Shown in pieces: positions 8,483 to 18,933 of a stretch of 64,000 nt of DNA. The position numbers and the translations under genes were made by a program. Each line of letters starts with the position of its first letter. The stretch's first letter is position 1. The notes below the pieces were generated by a model. That model ran no database searches and was not told where the DNA came from. It was given only the letters and a program-made list of their open reading frames with translations. Source of the DNA: Leptospiraceae bacterium (GTDB lineage Bacteria; Spirochaetota; Leptospiria; Leptospirales; Leptonemataceae); contig BPKM01000001.1 in assembly GCA_026005135.1 (NCBI GenBank), positions 558,001-622,000 of the forward strand, given 5' to 3'.

Positions 8483-10075
8483 CTAATCTTTTTTATATTT
8501 TTCTAAAGAAATCTGTGCTCCTAAAATTTCCTGAGAATAAATATTAATATTTTGTTGCTTTAATTTTTCTCCATATTTATGTAATAAATTTTTATAAACA
8601 GTATTAAGATTTTGCTTAGAAGTAAAAATCACTAATATATTTCCTTTTACAAGTTCAATTAATTGATAGATTTCTTCTATTGTTTGAGATAAAAACTCTT
8701 TATGAGAAGGATCTTTTAAATGTTTGGGAATATATAATAATGCTTGTTCTTTATAATTAAAAGGAGAGGGAACAATTTTTGTACGAATAAATTCTGGATT
8801 ATCTTTATATTTTAATAAACCAATTTTTTGTATAAAATAATCAAAATTATTATTAATGGATAGAGTAGCAGATGTAAATATACAGGAATCTATTTTATTT
8901 AAAAATTTATCATAAATAAGTTCTCCAACTTCTACATTTGAAATACATAATTTTATATCAAATGAATTTACTTCGATAAAATGAACACGGTTATAAATGG
9001 GACCTTCGTAAAAAATATCTAAAATCTGTAAAACTTGATTAAGGTATTCTATTGCGTTTAGTAATTCGAGTTCTTTTTCGCTTTTTTCAATATTATCTAT
9101 ATAAGAAAATAAATCTTTTTGAGATTTGATTTCTTTATCTAATTTTTGTATAGCAGATTCTATCGAATTTATAAAAGAAAATAATGATTGTAATTCAAAC
9201 GATTTATCTAATAGAAATTTATTTTCCAGACTTTTATTTATAGAATATTTATTCTGTATTTCCTTTTGAAATTCTTCTAAGGGATTAAGTAAAATATCAT
9301 CTAATTTGTATTTTTTTATAAAGTTTTGTAATTCTCTTAAAGAAAAATATTGATGACTGCTATCTCTATAAATTTGAGGAAAAGAATGTGCTTCGTCTAT
9401 GATAGCAATATTAAATTTGGGAAGTAGACTAAAATTACTTTCTATATGTGCAGATAGTAAGTGGTGATTTACAATTAATATTTTTGCTTGCTTCCATTTT
9501 TCTTTTTCTAAAAAATAATAAGAAATATTAAAATTAGGACAATTCTGAGCTAAACAGAGATTGGGAATCCTTACAACTTCTGTTATAAAATCTTTTGGTA
9601 ATTCTTTTGGATAATTTAAGATAATACCATCATTAGATGAATTTTCCCATTGAATAAAATCTTCAATTATTGGTAAATGAGAAGGTTTTAATTCCTTAGA
9701 ATGAATATAATTTTTTAAACGTCTTTTACATATATAATTATTTGAACCTAAGCAAATTTCAGCTTTAATTGTAATATCCAATACTTTTTCTAATAAAGGT
9801 ATGTCTTTATTTAAAATTTGATGTTGAAGTGCTTTGGTTTCTGTACTTATTAAAATTTTATATTCTTTATCTTCTAAGCTATATAAAATTGAGGGTAATA
9901 GATAAGCAATTGTTTTCCCCGTACCTGTACCTGCTTCTGCAATTAAATAAGCATGATTTTTAATGGTTTTATATATTTCTTCTGCAAGTTCAATTTGACT
10001 ATTTCTAACTTTATAGTTAGAGTAATATTTTCTCCATAAATTTTTGTCTTCCAGTAATATTCTAATAGGGCTCAT
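8483..10075 (-). CDS. dinG: DinG-family Fe-S helicase, N-terminal part (frame-broken)
   Basis: An ATP-dependent 5'-3' DNA helicase of the XPD/DinG superfamily 2 group, involved in unwinding damage-related structures. It has a Q-like N-terminus, Walker A in AEAGTGTGKTIAYLLP, cysteines in EICLGSNNYICKRR and NLCLAQNCPNF that fit an Fe-S cluster, the DEAH box in IIDEAHSFP and motif III/IV in FTSATLSI. It reads into a stop right after EKYKKD. Deleting one A from TATAAAAAAGAT continues it as EKYKKISKGVLFG, exactly the expected DinG sequence, giving ~670 residues. Its start overlaps the upstream TPR-like gene by 14 bp. Confidence 0.88.
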   Translation of the reverse strand: MSPIRILLEDKNLWRKYYSNYKVRNSQIELAEEIYKTIKNHAYLIAEAGTGTGKTIAYLLPSILYSLEDKEYKILISTETKALQHQILNKDIPLLEKVLDITIKAEICLGSNNYICKRRLKNYIHSKELKPSHLPIIEDFIQWENSSNDGIILNYPKELPKDFITEVVRIPNLCLAQNCPNFNISYYFLEKEKWKQAKILIVNHHLLSAHIESNFSLLPKFNIAIIDEAHSFPQIYRDSSHQYFSLRELQNFIKKYKLDDILLNPLEEFQKEIQNKYSINKSLENKFLLDKSFELQSLFSFINSIESAIQKLDKEIKSQKDLFSYIDNIEKSEKELELLNAIEYLNQVLQILDIFYEGPIYNRVHFIEVNSFDIKLCISNVEVGELIYDKFLNKIDSCIFTSATLSINNNFDYFIQKIGLLKYKDNPEFIRTKIVPSPFNYKEQALLYIPKHLKDPSHKEFLSQTIEEIYQLIELVKGNILVIFTSKQNLNTVYKNLLHKYGEKLKQQNINIYSQEILGAQISLEKYKKD

Positions 10076-10544
10076 AATTAAGATTTTTAATAATAATTTT
10101 TTTTAGTTGTTTTGCAGGGAAAAAATTTTGATCCATTTGTAAACATAAATTTGCATATCTAAGACTTCTTTCTGGTCTATTCAGATAATAAAATATTTTG
10201 GCTAAGTTATAATAAATTTCTGTTTTTTCTTCTTTTTTTGCTAAATGTAATGATTTCTGGCACCATTTAATTGCTTTTTCGTATTCTTTATTATTTAAAA
10301 GAATTTTTATATATTGTAATCTTAAATCAATATTATATTTATTTTTTAATATAAGTTTATAAAGTAATTTTTTAGATTTTTCATGTTCTTTCTTTATGGT
10401 TGATAAATAATCGCTTAATAATATTGTTCCATTTATGGGTTCATTCTCTAAATAATGATGAAGTAAATATTCTGCCTTATCGTTTTTTTCGTTTAATATC
10501 GCTTTAAAAATTTCTTTAAATAAATTTAATTCATAGTTAAACAT
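10062..10544 (-). CDS. TPR-like helical repeat protein
   Basis: A 160-residue, highly charged helical protein. KAIKWCQKSLHLAKKEEKTEIYYNLAKIFYYLNRPERSLRYA looks like two tetratricopeptide repeats, with a partial third before it. TPR arrays mediate protein contacts; no partner can be named. The ATG at 10544 is preferred over the upstream TTG (10553) because a promoter places transcription start at or next to that ATG. It overlaps dinG by 14 bp, so it is probably co-transcribed with it. Confidence 0.65.
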   Translation of the reverse strand: MFNYELNLFKEIFKAILNEKNDKAEYLLHHYLENEPINGTILLSDYLSTIKKEHEKSKKLLYKLILKNKYNIDLRLQYIKILLNNKEYEKAIKWCQKSLHLAKKEEKTEIYYNLAKIFYYLNRPERSLRYANLCLQMDQNFFPAKQLKKIIIKNLNYEPY

Positions 10545-10551
10545 GTTTATC

Positions 10552-10579
10552 AATATATTTTTCTTTTTTTTAAGTACAA
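10552..10579 (-). promoter_or_regulatory. Sigma-70-like promoter for the TPR-dinG run, likely leaderless
   Basis: On the minus strand TTGTAC (10579-10574), 16-bp spacer, TATATT (10557-10552), then only 7 nt before the ATG at 10544. Transcription would start at or next to the A of the ATG. No Shine-Dalgarno sequence is present. Confidence 0.5.
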
Positions 10580-10586
10580 GTATTTT

Positions 10587-12512
10587 TTAAATTACATTCT
10601 TTATTTTATTATGATTTTCTATATAATTAATTAAATAATTTGTGATTTTCTCAGAACTAATATTATATTTATCGAATATTTCACTTCGTGTCCCATGTTC
10701 AATAGGTTCAGATGGGAAGGCAAATGTTCTTAAATGTTTACCTTTATTCTGAGATGAAAGCTGCTCTAATATAGCCATAGAAGCACTTGCAAATTCATAA
10801 GAATCTTCAATAAAGATGAATTGATTTACATTGCTTAATAATTCTTCTACGAATTCTTTTGCAAAGGGACGAACCCATTTTAAAGCAATCAAAATAGAAG
10901 AAATACCAGATTTTTTTAATTTTTCCTGTACTTCTAAACCTGTATTTTTCATAATACCAATTGATATTATACCTATATCAAATTCACTGGTGTTATGGCT
11001 TTTTATTATTTCTGGTTTTATATTATGTATATCAACATTTATATCTAAATTTTGTAATGGTTCTTCCGCTTTAGGAAAACGTACAGCGATAGGTCCTTGA
11101 TTATCTTTTTCCATAAAATAAAGAAATTGTTTTAATTCAGCTCCATTACTTGGGGCAAAAATTCTTATATTAGGTATTGCATATAAATAACCTAAATCAT
11201 AAAGTCCCTGATGTGTTTCTCCATCTGGTCCAACACAACCACCTCTATCTATAACTAATTTCACAGGAAGATTCATTAATGCAATATCCTGTATTAATTG
11301 ATCAATTGCTCGATTTAAAAAAGTAGAATAGATACACATATATGGAATTAAACCACCAGAAGCAAGACCACCTGCGAAAGTTAAAGCATGTTGTTCTGCT
11401 ATACCTACGTCAAAGACTCTATCCGGAAATTTTTCGTATAATTTCCGTAGTCCAGAGCCTTCTATCATTGCTGGAGTAATTGCTACTGCTTTTGGATTTT
11501 TTTCAAATATATCAATTAATGTATTACCAACAATATTACTAAAACTGATAGTTTCGTTTTTATTTTTTTGTACAAACGTTCCATCTATTCTATTAAATTG
11601 AGATACACTATGATATTGAATAGGATTTTTTTCTGCTGGTTTAAAACCTTTTCCTTTTTGTGTATAAACATGTAAGAGAATAGGGCCTTTCATATTTTTT
11701 ACTTTGTCAAGAACTTCGACTAATTCTTCTATGTTATGACCATCAATAGGTCCAATATATCGAAAACCAAAATCTTCAAATAGACTTCCGGGAAGAAAAA
11801 AATCTTTTAATGCTTTTTCGAATTTTAAAGAAAATAATTTTAATGCTGGACCTAAAATAGGTAGCCAGTACACAAATTTATACCATAACTTTTTTGATTT
11901 ATTATAAAATTTTGAAGTTACTAATTTATTTAAATATGAATTTAAAGCACCTACATTTTTGGAAATAGACATATCATTATCATTTAAGATAACAATACAA
12001 TCTGTTTTAATATGACCACCATGATTTAATGCCTCGAATGCCATACCACAACCGATAGATGCATCACCAATGACTGCAATACATTTATAATCTTCTCCTT
12101 TTAAGTCTCTTGCTATTGCTTCTCCTAATAATTGAGAAATAGAAGTACCTGCATGACCAGTATTATATAAATCATATTCGGATTCTTCTCTTTTAGGAAA
12201 ACCAGAAAGACCACCAAATCTTCTTACACTTCTTAAACGATGTTTTCTTCCAGTTAGAATTTTATGGGGATAAATCTGATGTCCTACATCCCAGATGAGT
12301 TTATCTCTTGGAGTATTGAAAACATAATGTAAAGCAACAGTTAATTCTACAACACCAAGATTCGATGCAAAATGACCACCTACTTCTGAAAGGGTATCGA
12401 TTAAATATTCTCTAACGTCATTACTTAAACCTTTTAATTCTTCTATATTAAAATGTCTAAAATCTTCTGGATAATCGACTTTTTTTAAAAAAGGATATTT
12501 TTCTAAGTTCAT
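10587..12512 (-). CDS. dxs: 1-deoxy-D-xylulose-5-phosphate synthase
   Basis: A 641-residue thiamine-diphosphate enzyme that condenses pyruvate and glyceraldehyde-3-phosphate, the first step of the MEP isoprenoid pathway. Seen: the N-terminal DVGHQIYPHKILTGR with catalytic His, the ThDP motif IGDASIGCGMAFEALNHGG followed by NDNDMSISKNVG, GPIDGHNIEEL, AEQHALTFAGGLA and VIDRGGCVGPDGETHQG with the transketolase His. The usual GDG of the ThDP motif is GDA here, a variant I would expect to be tolerated. ispG of the same pathway lies at 41-43 kb. It follows the adenylate cyclase gene by 2 bp. Confidence 0.95.
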   Translation of the reverse strand: MNLEKYPFLKKVDYPEDFRHFNIEELKGLSNDVREYLIDTLSEVGGHFASNLGVVELTVALHYVFNTPRDKLIWDVGHQIYPHKILTGRKHRLRSVRRFGGLSGFPKREESEYDLYNTGHAGTSISQLLGEAIARDLKGEDYKCIAVIGDASIGCGMAFEALNHGGHIKTDCIVILNDNDMSISKNVGALNSYLNKLVTSKFYNKSKKLWYKFVYWLPILGPALKLFSLKFEKALKDFFLPGSLFEDFGFRYIGPIDGHNIEELVEVLDKVKNMKGPILLHVYTQKGKGFKPAEKNPIQYHSVSQFNRIDGTFVQKNKNETISFSNIVGNTLIDIFEKNPKAVAITPAMIEGSGLRKLYEKFPDRVFDVGIAEQHALTFAGGLASGGLIPYMCIYSTFLNRAIDQLIQDIALMNLPVKLVIDRGGCVGPDGETHQGLYDLGYLYAIPNIRIFAPSNGAELKQFLYFMEKDNQGPIAVRFPKAEEPLQNLDINVDIHNIKPEIIKSHNTSEFDIGIISIGIMKNTGLEVQEKLKKSGISSILIALKWVRPFAKEFVEELLSNVNQFIFIEDSYEFASASMAILEQLSSQNKGKHLRTFAFPSEPIEHGTRSEIFDKYNISSEKITNYLINYIENHNKIKNVI

Positions 12513-12514
12513 AA

Positions 12515-14842
12515 TTATGATTCCTTTGTTGTTTTTTTTGTAGATTTTAATGTTTCAAAATCTTCTTCATTAACAAGCCCCATTAATTCATAAATTCTTA
12601 CTGGTTCCAATTTTCCTTTAACTCTTACAAGATCAAGTTCTCTTGCATAAACACGATCTTTTACTCTTTCATAAGTAAATTCAGAAATACAAATTTGCAC
12701 ACCATATACTTTGGTAATTCCTTCTAAACGAGAACCTAAATTAACAGTATCTCCCATTAAAGTATAATCCATACGTCTGCTGGAACCCATATTTCCTACT
12801 ACTGCTGGACCAGTATTTATACCTATTCCAATATTTAATACGGGAATATTTCTTTCTTTCCATCGTTCCTGTAATTCCTGTAATTTTCTAACCTGAGCTA
12901 ATGCTGCTACACAAGCATAATAGGCATGATCATCATTAGGAATAGGAGCACCCCAGAATGCCATTATAGCATCTCCCATATATTTATCAATAGTACCTTT
13001 ATAATCAATGATTAATTCTGTCATTTCTGATAGATATTCATTAAGTAATTGTACCAATTCTTCTGGTGTTAATCGTTCAGAAATTGTTGTAAAACCTCTA
13101 ACATCAGAGAAAAATACAGTTACTTCTTTACGGGAACCACCTAAAGCAATTGCATCTGGATTATTTAATAATTCTTCTACTATATCCTGAGAGACAAATT
13201 TAGAAAAGGTTGTTCTAATAAATTTAACATTTTCTTCTTCTGTAAGGGCTTTGAAACCAATGAATGCTGCTAATTGTGTAAATTGTAAAATAATTACAGT
13301 TGGATAAATATGTAATAAACTAAATAAATTAAAGGTTATATAAAATGTTATAATGCTATATATAAAAGAAATAAGAAATATAAATATATAATTATAAATG
13401 GTTTTAACTAAGGGTTGATAAAATCCCATAATTAAACTAATGAATAAGATTATAAAAAAATTAATATATTTAGGAACAGTAATAGCAAAATCCTGATTTA
13501 AAATGGTATTAATTGCATAAGCATGATGTTCTATTCCAGCCATATCACCATAAGGTGATAAATGAATATCTTTTGCTGTACCAACGCCAGTTGCATAATA
13601 CATAGCAACAAGTGTTATTTTATCTTTATAATATGCAGATGCTTCCTCTTCTTCTAATTCTGTCATTTCTAATAGTTCACGAGATTTAAAACAATATCGT
13701 CCTCCTCTAAAATTAATATTCATTCTCCCAGCTCTATCAATTGGTATGATGATTTCTCTTTTTGGATTGGGTTTTGTCATAATATCAAATTCTTTCATTT
13801 CGAATGTGCTTAAATCTAACTTTTGTATTGTCTTTTTAGGAATATTTTTGATTTTTACATATCCTTTAAGAAAATCAACTTCAATGTCTTTTTTTATATT
13901 GATTCCATAATAATTCGCAACAGCAACTAAATCAATACCTGGATAAAAATAATCATCTTTATCGGGATCATAAGTAGGATCATTCATTTTTTCTGTATTA
14001 ACAATTCTTGCGACAATAGGTACCTGACGATTTACACCTGTTTCTGGTTTTAATATATTCGCATATCCCAATCCATCTAAATGAATGGCAATTTTTTCTA
14101 CTGGCGGAACAGCTAATTTTGCCCATACATAAGCATATTTTCCATTTTTAATATTTGTTAATCGTTCTTTTTGATTTAATATTTCTAATCGTTTTTGTAA
14201 ATTAACAATTTTAGAACGTGCTTCATCAGTAGTTTCTAAAGGATAGTCAGATAATACTTTATTAGGATTATTTGCAATAGCTTCTGCTAAAACATCAACC
14301 TGTTTTTTTAAAGGAACATCTTCATTAATTGGAATACATTTAAATAGAATACCACAGTTATTCCCTCCATAAATTCCTTTATTATCTAAAAAACTAATAT
14401 CGAAAAGAAGTAAGTTATTTTCTGCATTTGATAATTTTTGAGCTAAGGTTGCATAAATTCCCCAATCAATGGGCCAGTTCCCATGTAACTTTTCAATTGT
14501 TAAATTAGTAATTCCTATGATTTCAATATCATCACGAACCAGTGGTGGATTTGGTGCTAACTTAGAAATTCTTTTTCCTGTTTCATCATACGGAGCCTGA
14601 CAATAAGGTAAACCAGATTCTGGATGGATAGAATTACCAGGATTTCTAAACCAATCATATTTTAAAGAATGGAACGTTTCTTCTAAATAATTAAAAAAAG
14701 GTACTTTTATTAAAAATATTCCAAAAGAAAAAGCAATGATATTGCTGATTAATAAACTGCCAAGAAGTTCTTTATGCCATTTCTTTGTTGATATAATTTT
14801 ATATATATAATAACTCGAAGCTATAATAAAGAAGTAGGTCAT
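12515..14842 (-). CDS. CHASE2-type membrane class III adenylate cyclase (main open frame)
   Basis: A 775-residue open frame. Residues ~60-430 resemble a periplasmic CHASE2 sensor (PPLVRDDIEIIGIT, GNWPIDWGIYATL, GGRYCFKSRELLE). Three to four membrane segments follow (~455-545), then the class III cyclase domain from ~570. FFSDVRGFTTISE and KYMGDAIMAFWGAP carry the two metal-binding Asp, and the Lys before YMGD fits ATP specificity. MDYTLMGDTVNLGSRLE completes the purine site. It makes cAMP in response to an unknown periplasmic signal. The ATG at 14842 is probably internal: coding-like sequence continues upstream in frame without a start codon. Confidence 0.88.
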   Translation of the reverse strand: MTYFFIIASSYYIYKIISTKKWHKELLGSLLISNIIAFSFGIFLIKVPFFNYLEETFHSLKYDWFRNPGNSIHPESGLPYCQAPYDETGKRISKLAPNPPLVRDDIEIIGITNLTIEKLHGNWPIDWGIYATLAQKLSNAENNLLLFDISFLDNKGIYGGNNCGILFKCIPINEDVPLKKQVDVLAEAIANNPNKVLSDYPLETTDEARSKIVNLQKRLEILNQKERLTNIKNGKYAYVWAKLAVPPVEKIAIHLDGLGYANILKPETGVNRQVPIVARIVNTEKMNDPTYDPDKDDYFYPGIDLVAVANYYGINIKKDIEVDFLKGYVKIKNIPKKTIQKLDLSTFEMKEFDIMTKPNPKREIIIPIDRAGRMNINFRGGRYCFKSRELLEMTELEEEEASAYYKDKITLVAMYYATGVGTAKDIHLSPYGDMAGIEHHAYAINTILNQDFAITVPKYINFFIILFISLIMGFYQPLVKTIYNYIFIFLISFIYSIITFYITFNLFSLLHIYPTVIILQFTQLAAFIGFKALTEEENVKFIRTTFSKFVSQDIVEELLNNPDAIALGGSRKEVTVFFSDVRGFTTISERLTPEELVQLLNEYLSEMTELIIDYKGTIDKYMGDAIMAFWGAPIPNDDHAYYACVAALAQVRKLQELQERWKERNIPVLNIGIGINTGPAVVGNMGSSRRMDYTLMGDTVNLGSRLEGITKVYGVQICISEFTYERVKDRVYARELDLVRVKGKLEPVRIYELMGLVNEEDFETLKSTKKTTKES

Positions 14843-15221
14843 CCAGATTAAAAAACTAAATAAGTCTGGTGTAATATAATTTAATTCTGGAATAATTGCA
14901 TCAATTTGATAGAATATACTATCTGGTTTTACAGTATATAAATATATAAAAAATCCTAAGGAAAAAATAAACAGGATTACCCATAAAATTTCTGAAAAAG
15001 TAAATTTTTTCTCTTTAGAAATTTTGATAAAATATTGATCAAAATAAAAGATAATGCAAATTAAATATAATCCAGGAACTATGGTAAAATAGGTTTCTTT
15101 AAAAAAAAGAGTATATTGTACATATAAACTGCTTTTAATTGAATCAATACAAATAAAATAGCAGGTAATACAATAGTTAAACCAGAGCTATAATAAATAG
15201 AATTTTTGCGATTTTTTTCAT
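14843..15221 (-). pseudogene. Frame-broken N-terminal ~126 codons of the CHASE2 adenylate cyclase
   Basis: Upstream of 14842 the cyclase frame stays open back to the T8 run (complement of 15101-15108), encoding KETYFTIVPGLYLICIIFYF and further membrane helices. One extra T would join it to a second frame encoding LTIVLPAILFVLIQL. One extra A in the A7 run at 15212-15218 joins that frame to an ATG at 15221 (MKKNRKNSIYYSS). The repaired product would be ~900 residues with an N-terminal membrane block before the CHASE2 domain. As read, the gene has two homopolymer frame breaks and no standard start codon in the main frame before 14842. Confidence 0.6.
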
Positions 15222-15258
15222 AATATCACTCTTTTAATAGAATATTGAATTAAATAAT

Positions 15259-16110
15259 TCAAATTAGAACGAGATGATCAACAAAATTTTTTGTAGTTTT
15301 ATAAATTTTTTCTTTTATTTGCTCTCTATAATTTTCGTTATTTAAAAATTCTTCAATAATTTTATGATTTAAACTACCTACGATAATACCGTCAAAAATA
15401 GATTTTAATTCCTCTGCTTGTTCAGGTTTATTTATACCAAAACCAGCAAAAATAGGTATATTAGTATAGTTACGAATTAATTTAGCTCTTTCTTTTATAT
15501 TTTCTGGTAATCTATCTCTTAATCCTGTTACGCCTAAACTGGTTATATAATATACAAAACCACTTCCATAAGATAAAATATATTTCATTCTTTTTATATC
15601 GGTATTAGGTGCAATCATAGGAATAATAGAAATATCAAGATGATGTTTTTTAATATTATCATATATTTCAAGAAATTCATAAGAATCAAAAGGTAGATCT
15701 GGTATAACAAGTCCTTTTACACCGATTTCTATACATTTTAACAAAAAAGATTCTCCAACAAATCGGTTTTTTTGATTTTTATATTTATATACAGGATTAA
15801 AATACGTTAAATATACTAAGGGTATTTCTGGATTGATAGAATGGATTTTTTGTGTTGTTTCGAAAATTTTTTCTAAAGAAAAATCAGAATGCTTCATTGC
15901 TCGAACCATTGCTTTTTGAATTACTGGTCCATCTGCAGTAGGATCCGAAAAAGGAATACCTAATTCTAAAATATCTGCTCCTGCATCTATCATTCCTTTA
16001 GCGATTAAAAGACTACTTTCAAAATCTGGATCCCCTAAGGTAAAATAGGGCATATATAAAGCAGAATGTTTTAATGTTTTTCTTTCTAATAATAGATGGG
16101 ATAATTTCAT
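15259..16110 (-). CDS. trpA: Tryptophan synthase alpha chain
   Basis: A 283-residue TIM barrel that cleaves indole-3-glycerol phosphate to indole. YFTLGDPDFESSL, LELGIPFSDPTADGPVIQKA with the catalytic Glu and Asp region, YLTYFNPVYKYKN, GLVIPDLPFDSYEF, YYITSLGVTG and the phosphate loop FGINKPEQA and DGIIVGSL are all present. Its ATG overlaps the stop of the secA frame upstream (ATGA type), so it is translationally coupled to secA, which is an unusual neighbour. The beta chain is not here; a TrpB2-type gene lies at 52.9 kb. Confidence 0.95.
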   Translation of the reverse strand: MKLSHLLLERKTLKHSALYMPYFTLGDPDFESSLLIAKGMIDAGADILELGIPFSDPTADGPVIQKAMVRAMKHSDFSLEKIFETTQKIHSINPEIPLVYLTYFNPVYKYKNQKNRFVGESFLLKCIEIGVKGLVIPDLPFDSYEFLEIYDNIKKHHLDISIIPMIAPNTDIKRMKYILSYGSGFVYYITSLGVTGLRDRLPENIKERAKLIRNYTNIPIFAGFGINKPEQAEELKSIFDGIIVGSLNHKIIEEFLNNENYREQIKEKIYKTTKNFVDHLVLI

Positions 16111-16739
16111 CGTCGTTTTCTCCTTCTTAAACTTTTTCTTTTCGAAGCACCACCACCTGATACTACAACAGGTTGACCTGCTTTTTGATTAGTGCTTCCT
16201 GGGGTAAGAGCATTTATACTTTCGTGTTTTTCTGTTCCAATTTTTCGGACGTCTTTTTGTTCCTGTTCTACTTGAACTGGTCCTTCGATTTGTATTCTGA
16301 ATAAAAATTCTACCACGTGTTCTTTTATGGTATCCATCATTTCATCAAAAAGTTCAAAACCTTTTAATTTATATTCTACCAATGGATTTTTTTCTGAATA
16401 ACTACTTGTCCATATACCTTCTCGAAGTTGATCCATATGATATAAATGTTCTTTCCATTTTGCATCAATAATATCTAAAACAATCCTTTTTTCTATATAG
16501 CTAAAATCACTTTCTCCAATTTGAGAAATTTTATTCTCGTAATATTTTTTACATTCATTGATGATATACTGAAATAAAAATAATTGTGGATCTTCTGCTT
16601 CGTGTAATTTTTCTAAAAATTCTTTTGATGTTATATTGACAGAAACATTTAGACTTAATTTTAACCATTCTTCTAAAGATGGTAAATCCCATGCATCAAT
16701 ATCTTTATGTTCGCAATATTCTAAAACCTTTTTTCTCAA
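16107..16739 (-). CDS. secA: Preprotein translocase SecA, C-terminal part (frame-broken)
   Basis: Distal frame of sec[46 protein letters not shown] and [13 protein letters not shown] are the helical scaffold and helical wing regions typical of SecA. The tail is [17 protein letters not shown], so there is no CxCx8CH zinc motif. The open frame begins at a TTG inside the A6 homopolymer region; there is no sign that this start is used. Removing one A (16729-16734 on the complement) gives the continuous [10 protein letters not shown]. The spliced protein would be ~945 residues. Confidence 0.88.
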   Translation of the reverse strand: MRKKVLEYCEHKDIDAWDLPSLEEWLKLSLNVSVNITSKEFLEKLHEAEDPQLFLFQYIINECKKYYENKISQIGESDFSYIEKRIVLDIIDAKWKEHLYHMDQLREGIWTSSYSEKNPLVEYKLKGFELFDEMMDTIKEHVVEFLFRIQIEGPVQVEQEQKDVRKIGTEKHESINALTPGSTNQKAGQPVVVSGGGASKRKSLRRRKRR

Positions 16740-18933
16740 TTACATCTTCTAAAAAATCATAAATCATATCTCGTATGGATTGATTCATTAAAATACGATC
16801 TCTTTCTTTATAAACTATTTCTCTCTGTCTATTTAATACATCATCATATTCTAAAAGATGTTTTCTTATATCGAAATTATGATTTTCTACTTTCTTCTGG
16901 GCTCTTGCTATAGCTCTATCTACTAAACGAGATTCTAATTCCTGTCCTTCTTCTACCCACATTCTTTCCATTAAAGAACGCCATCCATCGCCACCAAATA
17001 ATCGTAATAAATGATCTTCTAAACTTAAATAGAATCGGCTCGAACCAGGATCACCCTGTCTTCCTGCACGCCCTCTTAATTGGTTATCAATTCTTCGAGA
17101 TTCGTGTCTTTCTGTACCAATGATATGTAATCCTCCTGCTTCTATAACCTTTTTATGATTTTCTAACCAGATATTTGCTTTATCTAAGATTTCTTTAGCA
17201 AATTTTTGATCATCTGTTTTAGAAATCTTAGAAATTAATTCTTTTGCTTTTTCGAATTCTTTTTTTAGTATTGCTTCTTTAAATTCACGAATAGCTGGTT
17301 CGGTTTCTTCGAAATGTTCTAAATCTTTTAAATAGGTAGGATAACCACCAAGAATGATATCTGTTCCTCTACCAGCCATATTGGTAGCAATTGTAACCGC
17401 ACCAGGTTTTCCTGCATTTGCTATAATTTCTGCTTCTTTTTCGTGATATTTTGCATTTAATACAGCATGAGGTATTTTATATTTTTTTAATAATTGAGAT
17501 AATTGTTCTGATTTTTCAATAGAAATTGTACCCACAAGTACTGGTTGTCCTTTTTCATGTCTTTCAATAATTTCTTTAATAATTGCATTAAATTTTTCTT
17601 TTTCTGTTTTATAAACTTTATCTGGATAATCAATACGTATTACTGGTTTATTGGTAGGAATTACTACTACATCTAAATTATAAATCTTTTTAAATTCTTC
17701 TGCTTCTGTATCTGCTGTACCTGTCATACCTGCCAATTTTTCGTACATTCTAAAATAATTCTGAAAGGTAATCGTAGCAAGTGTTTGACTTTCTTGTTTT
17801 ATGGGAACACCTTCTTTTGCTTCAATAGCCTGATGTAAACCATCGGAATATCGTCTTCCAACCATTAAACGACCTGTATGTTCATCAACAATAATCACTT
17901 CGCCATCTTTTACAACATAATCAACTTCGTTTTTATAAACAAGATGGGCTTTTAATGCCTGATTAATAGCAGCTACCATATTTACATATTCTGGGGCAAA
18001 AAGGTTAGGAATTTTTAATATTTCTTCGAGTTTTTTTATACCTTCGTCTGTTAAGAGAACTGTTCGTGCTTTTTCGTCTATATCATAGTAATAACCGCGA
18101 ATTACATGAGGTTCCTCTATTTGTATCTGTCCTGGTTCAACCTGTTTTGGTGGAGGGGGTGGAGCTTTTTGTTCTAATTGTATTAATTGTCTTACTGCTC
18201 TATCTACTATCTGATAAATAGCAACATTATCTTCTGTTGGTCCAGAAATAATTAAAGGTGTTCTAGCTTCGTCAATTAAAATAGAATCTACTTCGTCTAC
18301 AATAGCATAATAATGACCTCTTTGCACGCGAAAATAAAGATCTGTAACCATATTATCTCTTAAATAGTCAAAACCAAATTCATTATTGGTTCCATAAGTT
18401 ATATCCATTTGATATGCTTTTTTTCTTTCTTCGAAATCCATCTGATTTTGTATAAAACCTACTGATACACCTAATAAATCATAAATAGGCTTCATCCAGT
18501 TGGCATCTCGTTTTGCTAAATAATCATTTACTGTAACAACATGTACACCTTTACCTGTTAGTGCATTCAAATATATAGCCAAGGTAGAAGTTAAGGTTTT
18601 ACCTTCTCCTGTTTTCATTTCCGCAATTTTACCTTGATGTAAAACAATACCACCCATTAATTGTACATCATAATGTCTTTGTCCAATAGTTCTCCATGCT
18701 GCTTCTCTTACTAATGCAAATGCTTCTGGAAGAAGTTCATCTAAGGTTTTTTGAACATCTTTACTATTTTTTATGATATCCTTAAACTCTTTTGTTTTTT
18801 TAGGAAAGTCTTCTAAGGAAAGTTTTTTCATTTCTGGTTCTAATGCATTGATTTTTTCAACAATAGGGATCATCTTTTTTATATCTCTTTCGTGTTTTGT
18901 TCCAAATATTAATTTTAATGCTTTTTCAAACAT
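16705..18933 (-). CDS. secA: Preprotein translocase SecA ATPase, N-terminal part (frame-broken)
   Basis: Motor part of the SecA ATPase that drives proteins through SecYEG. It has [14 protein letters not shown] (Walker A), [20 protein letters not shown] (DEAD-type Walker B), [24 protein letters not shown]-type crosslinking-domain residues, [26 protein letters not shown] and [21 protein letters not shown]. There is an insertion with PPPPP near residue 260. It stops after [12 protein letters not shown] at an A6 run, and the rest follows in the next frame. Because SecA is essential, either the read length of this run is wrong or the cell bypasses it. The gene start overlaps the O-antigen ligase gene by 8 bp. 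Confidence 0.93.
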   Translation of the reverse strand: MFEKALKLIFGTKHERDIKKMIPIVEKINALEPEMKKLSLEDFPKKTKEFKDIIKNSKDVQKTLDELLPEAFALVREAAWRTIGQRHYDVQLMGGIVLHQGKIAEMKTGEGKTLTSTLAIYLNALTGKGVHVVTVNDYLAKRDANWMKPIYDLLGVSVGFIQNQMDFEERKKAYQMDITYGTNNEFGFDYLRDNMVTDLYFRVQRGHYYAIVDEVDSILIDEARTPLIISGPTEDNVAIYQIVDRAVRQLIQLEQKAPPPPPKQVEPGQIQIEEPHVIRGYYYDIDEKARTVLLTDEGIKKLEEILKIPNLFAPEYVNMVAAINQALKAHLVYKNEVDYVVKDGEVIIVDEHTGRLMVGRRYSDGLHQAIEAKEGVPIKQESQTLATITFQNYFRMYEKLAGMTGTADTEAEEFKKIYNLDVVVIPTNKPVIRIDYPDKVYKTEKEKFNAIIKEIIERHEKGQPVLVGTISIEKSEQLSQLLKKYKIPHAVLNAKYHEKEAEIIANAGKPGAVTIATNMAGRGTDIILGGYPTYLKDLEHFEETEPAIREFKEAILKKEFEKAKELISKISKTDDQKFAKEILDKANIWLENHKKVIEAGGLHIIGTERHESRRIDNQLRGRAGRQGDPGSSRFYLSLEDHLLRLFGGDGWRSLMERMWVEEGQELESRLVDRAIARAQKKVENHNFDIRKHLLEYDDVLNRQREIVYKERDRILMNQSIRDMIYDFLEDVIEKKGFRILRT

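Noticed and set aside
10831-11100. Plus-strand open frame inside dxs
   Set aside because: It is a reverse-strand shadow of dxs with no ribosome binding site, and the dxs reading frame is fully conserved there.
16705-16739. Programmed -1 ribosomal frameshift in secA (A_AAA_AAG slippery site)
   Set aside because: The A6G run is not in phase for a -1 slip from the upstream frame: the downstream frame needs a +1 or -2 shift, and no typical stimulatory stem-loop was seen nearby. Error or transcriptional slippage fits better.
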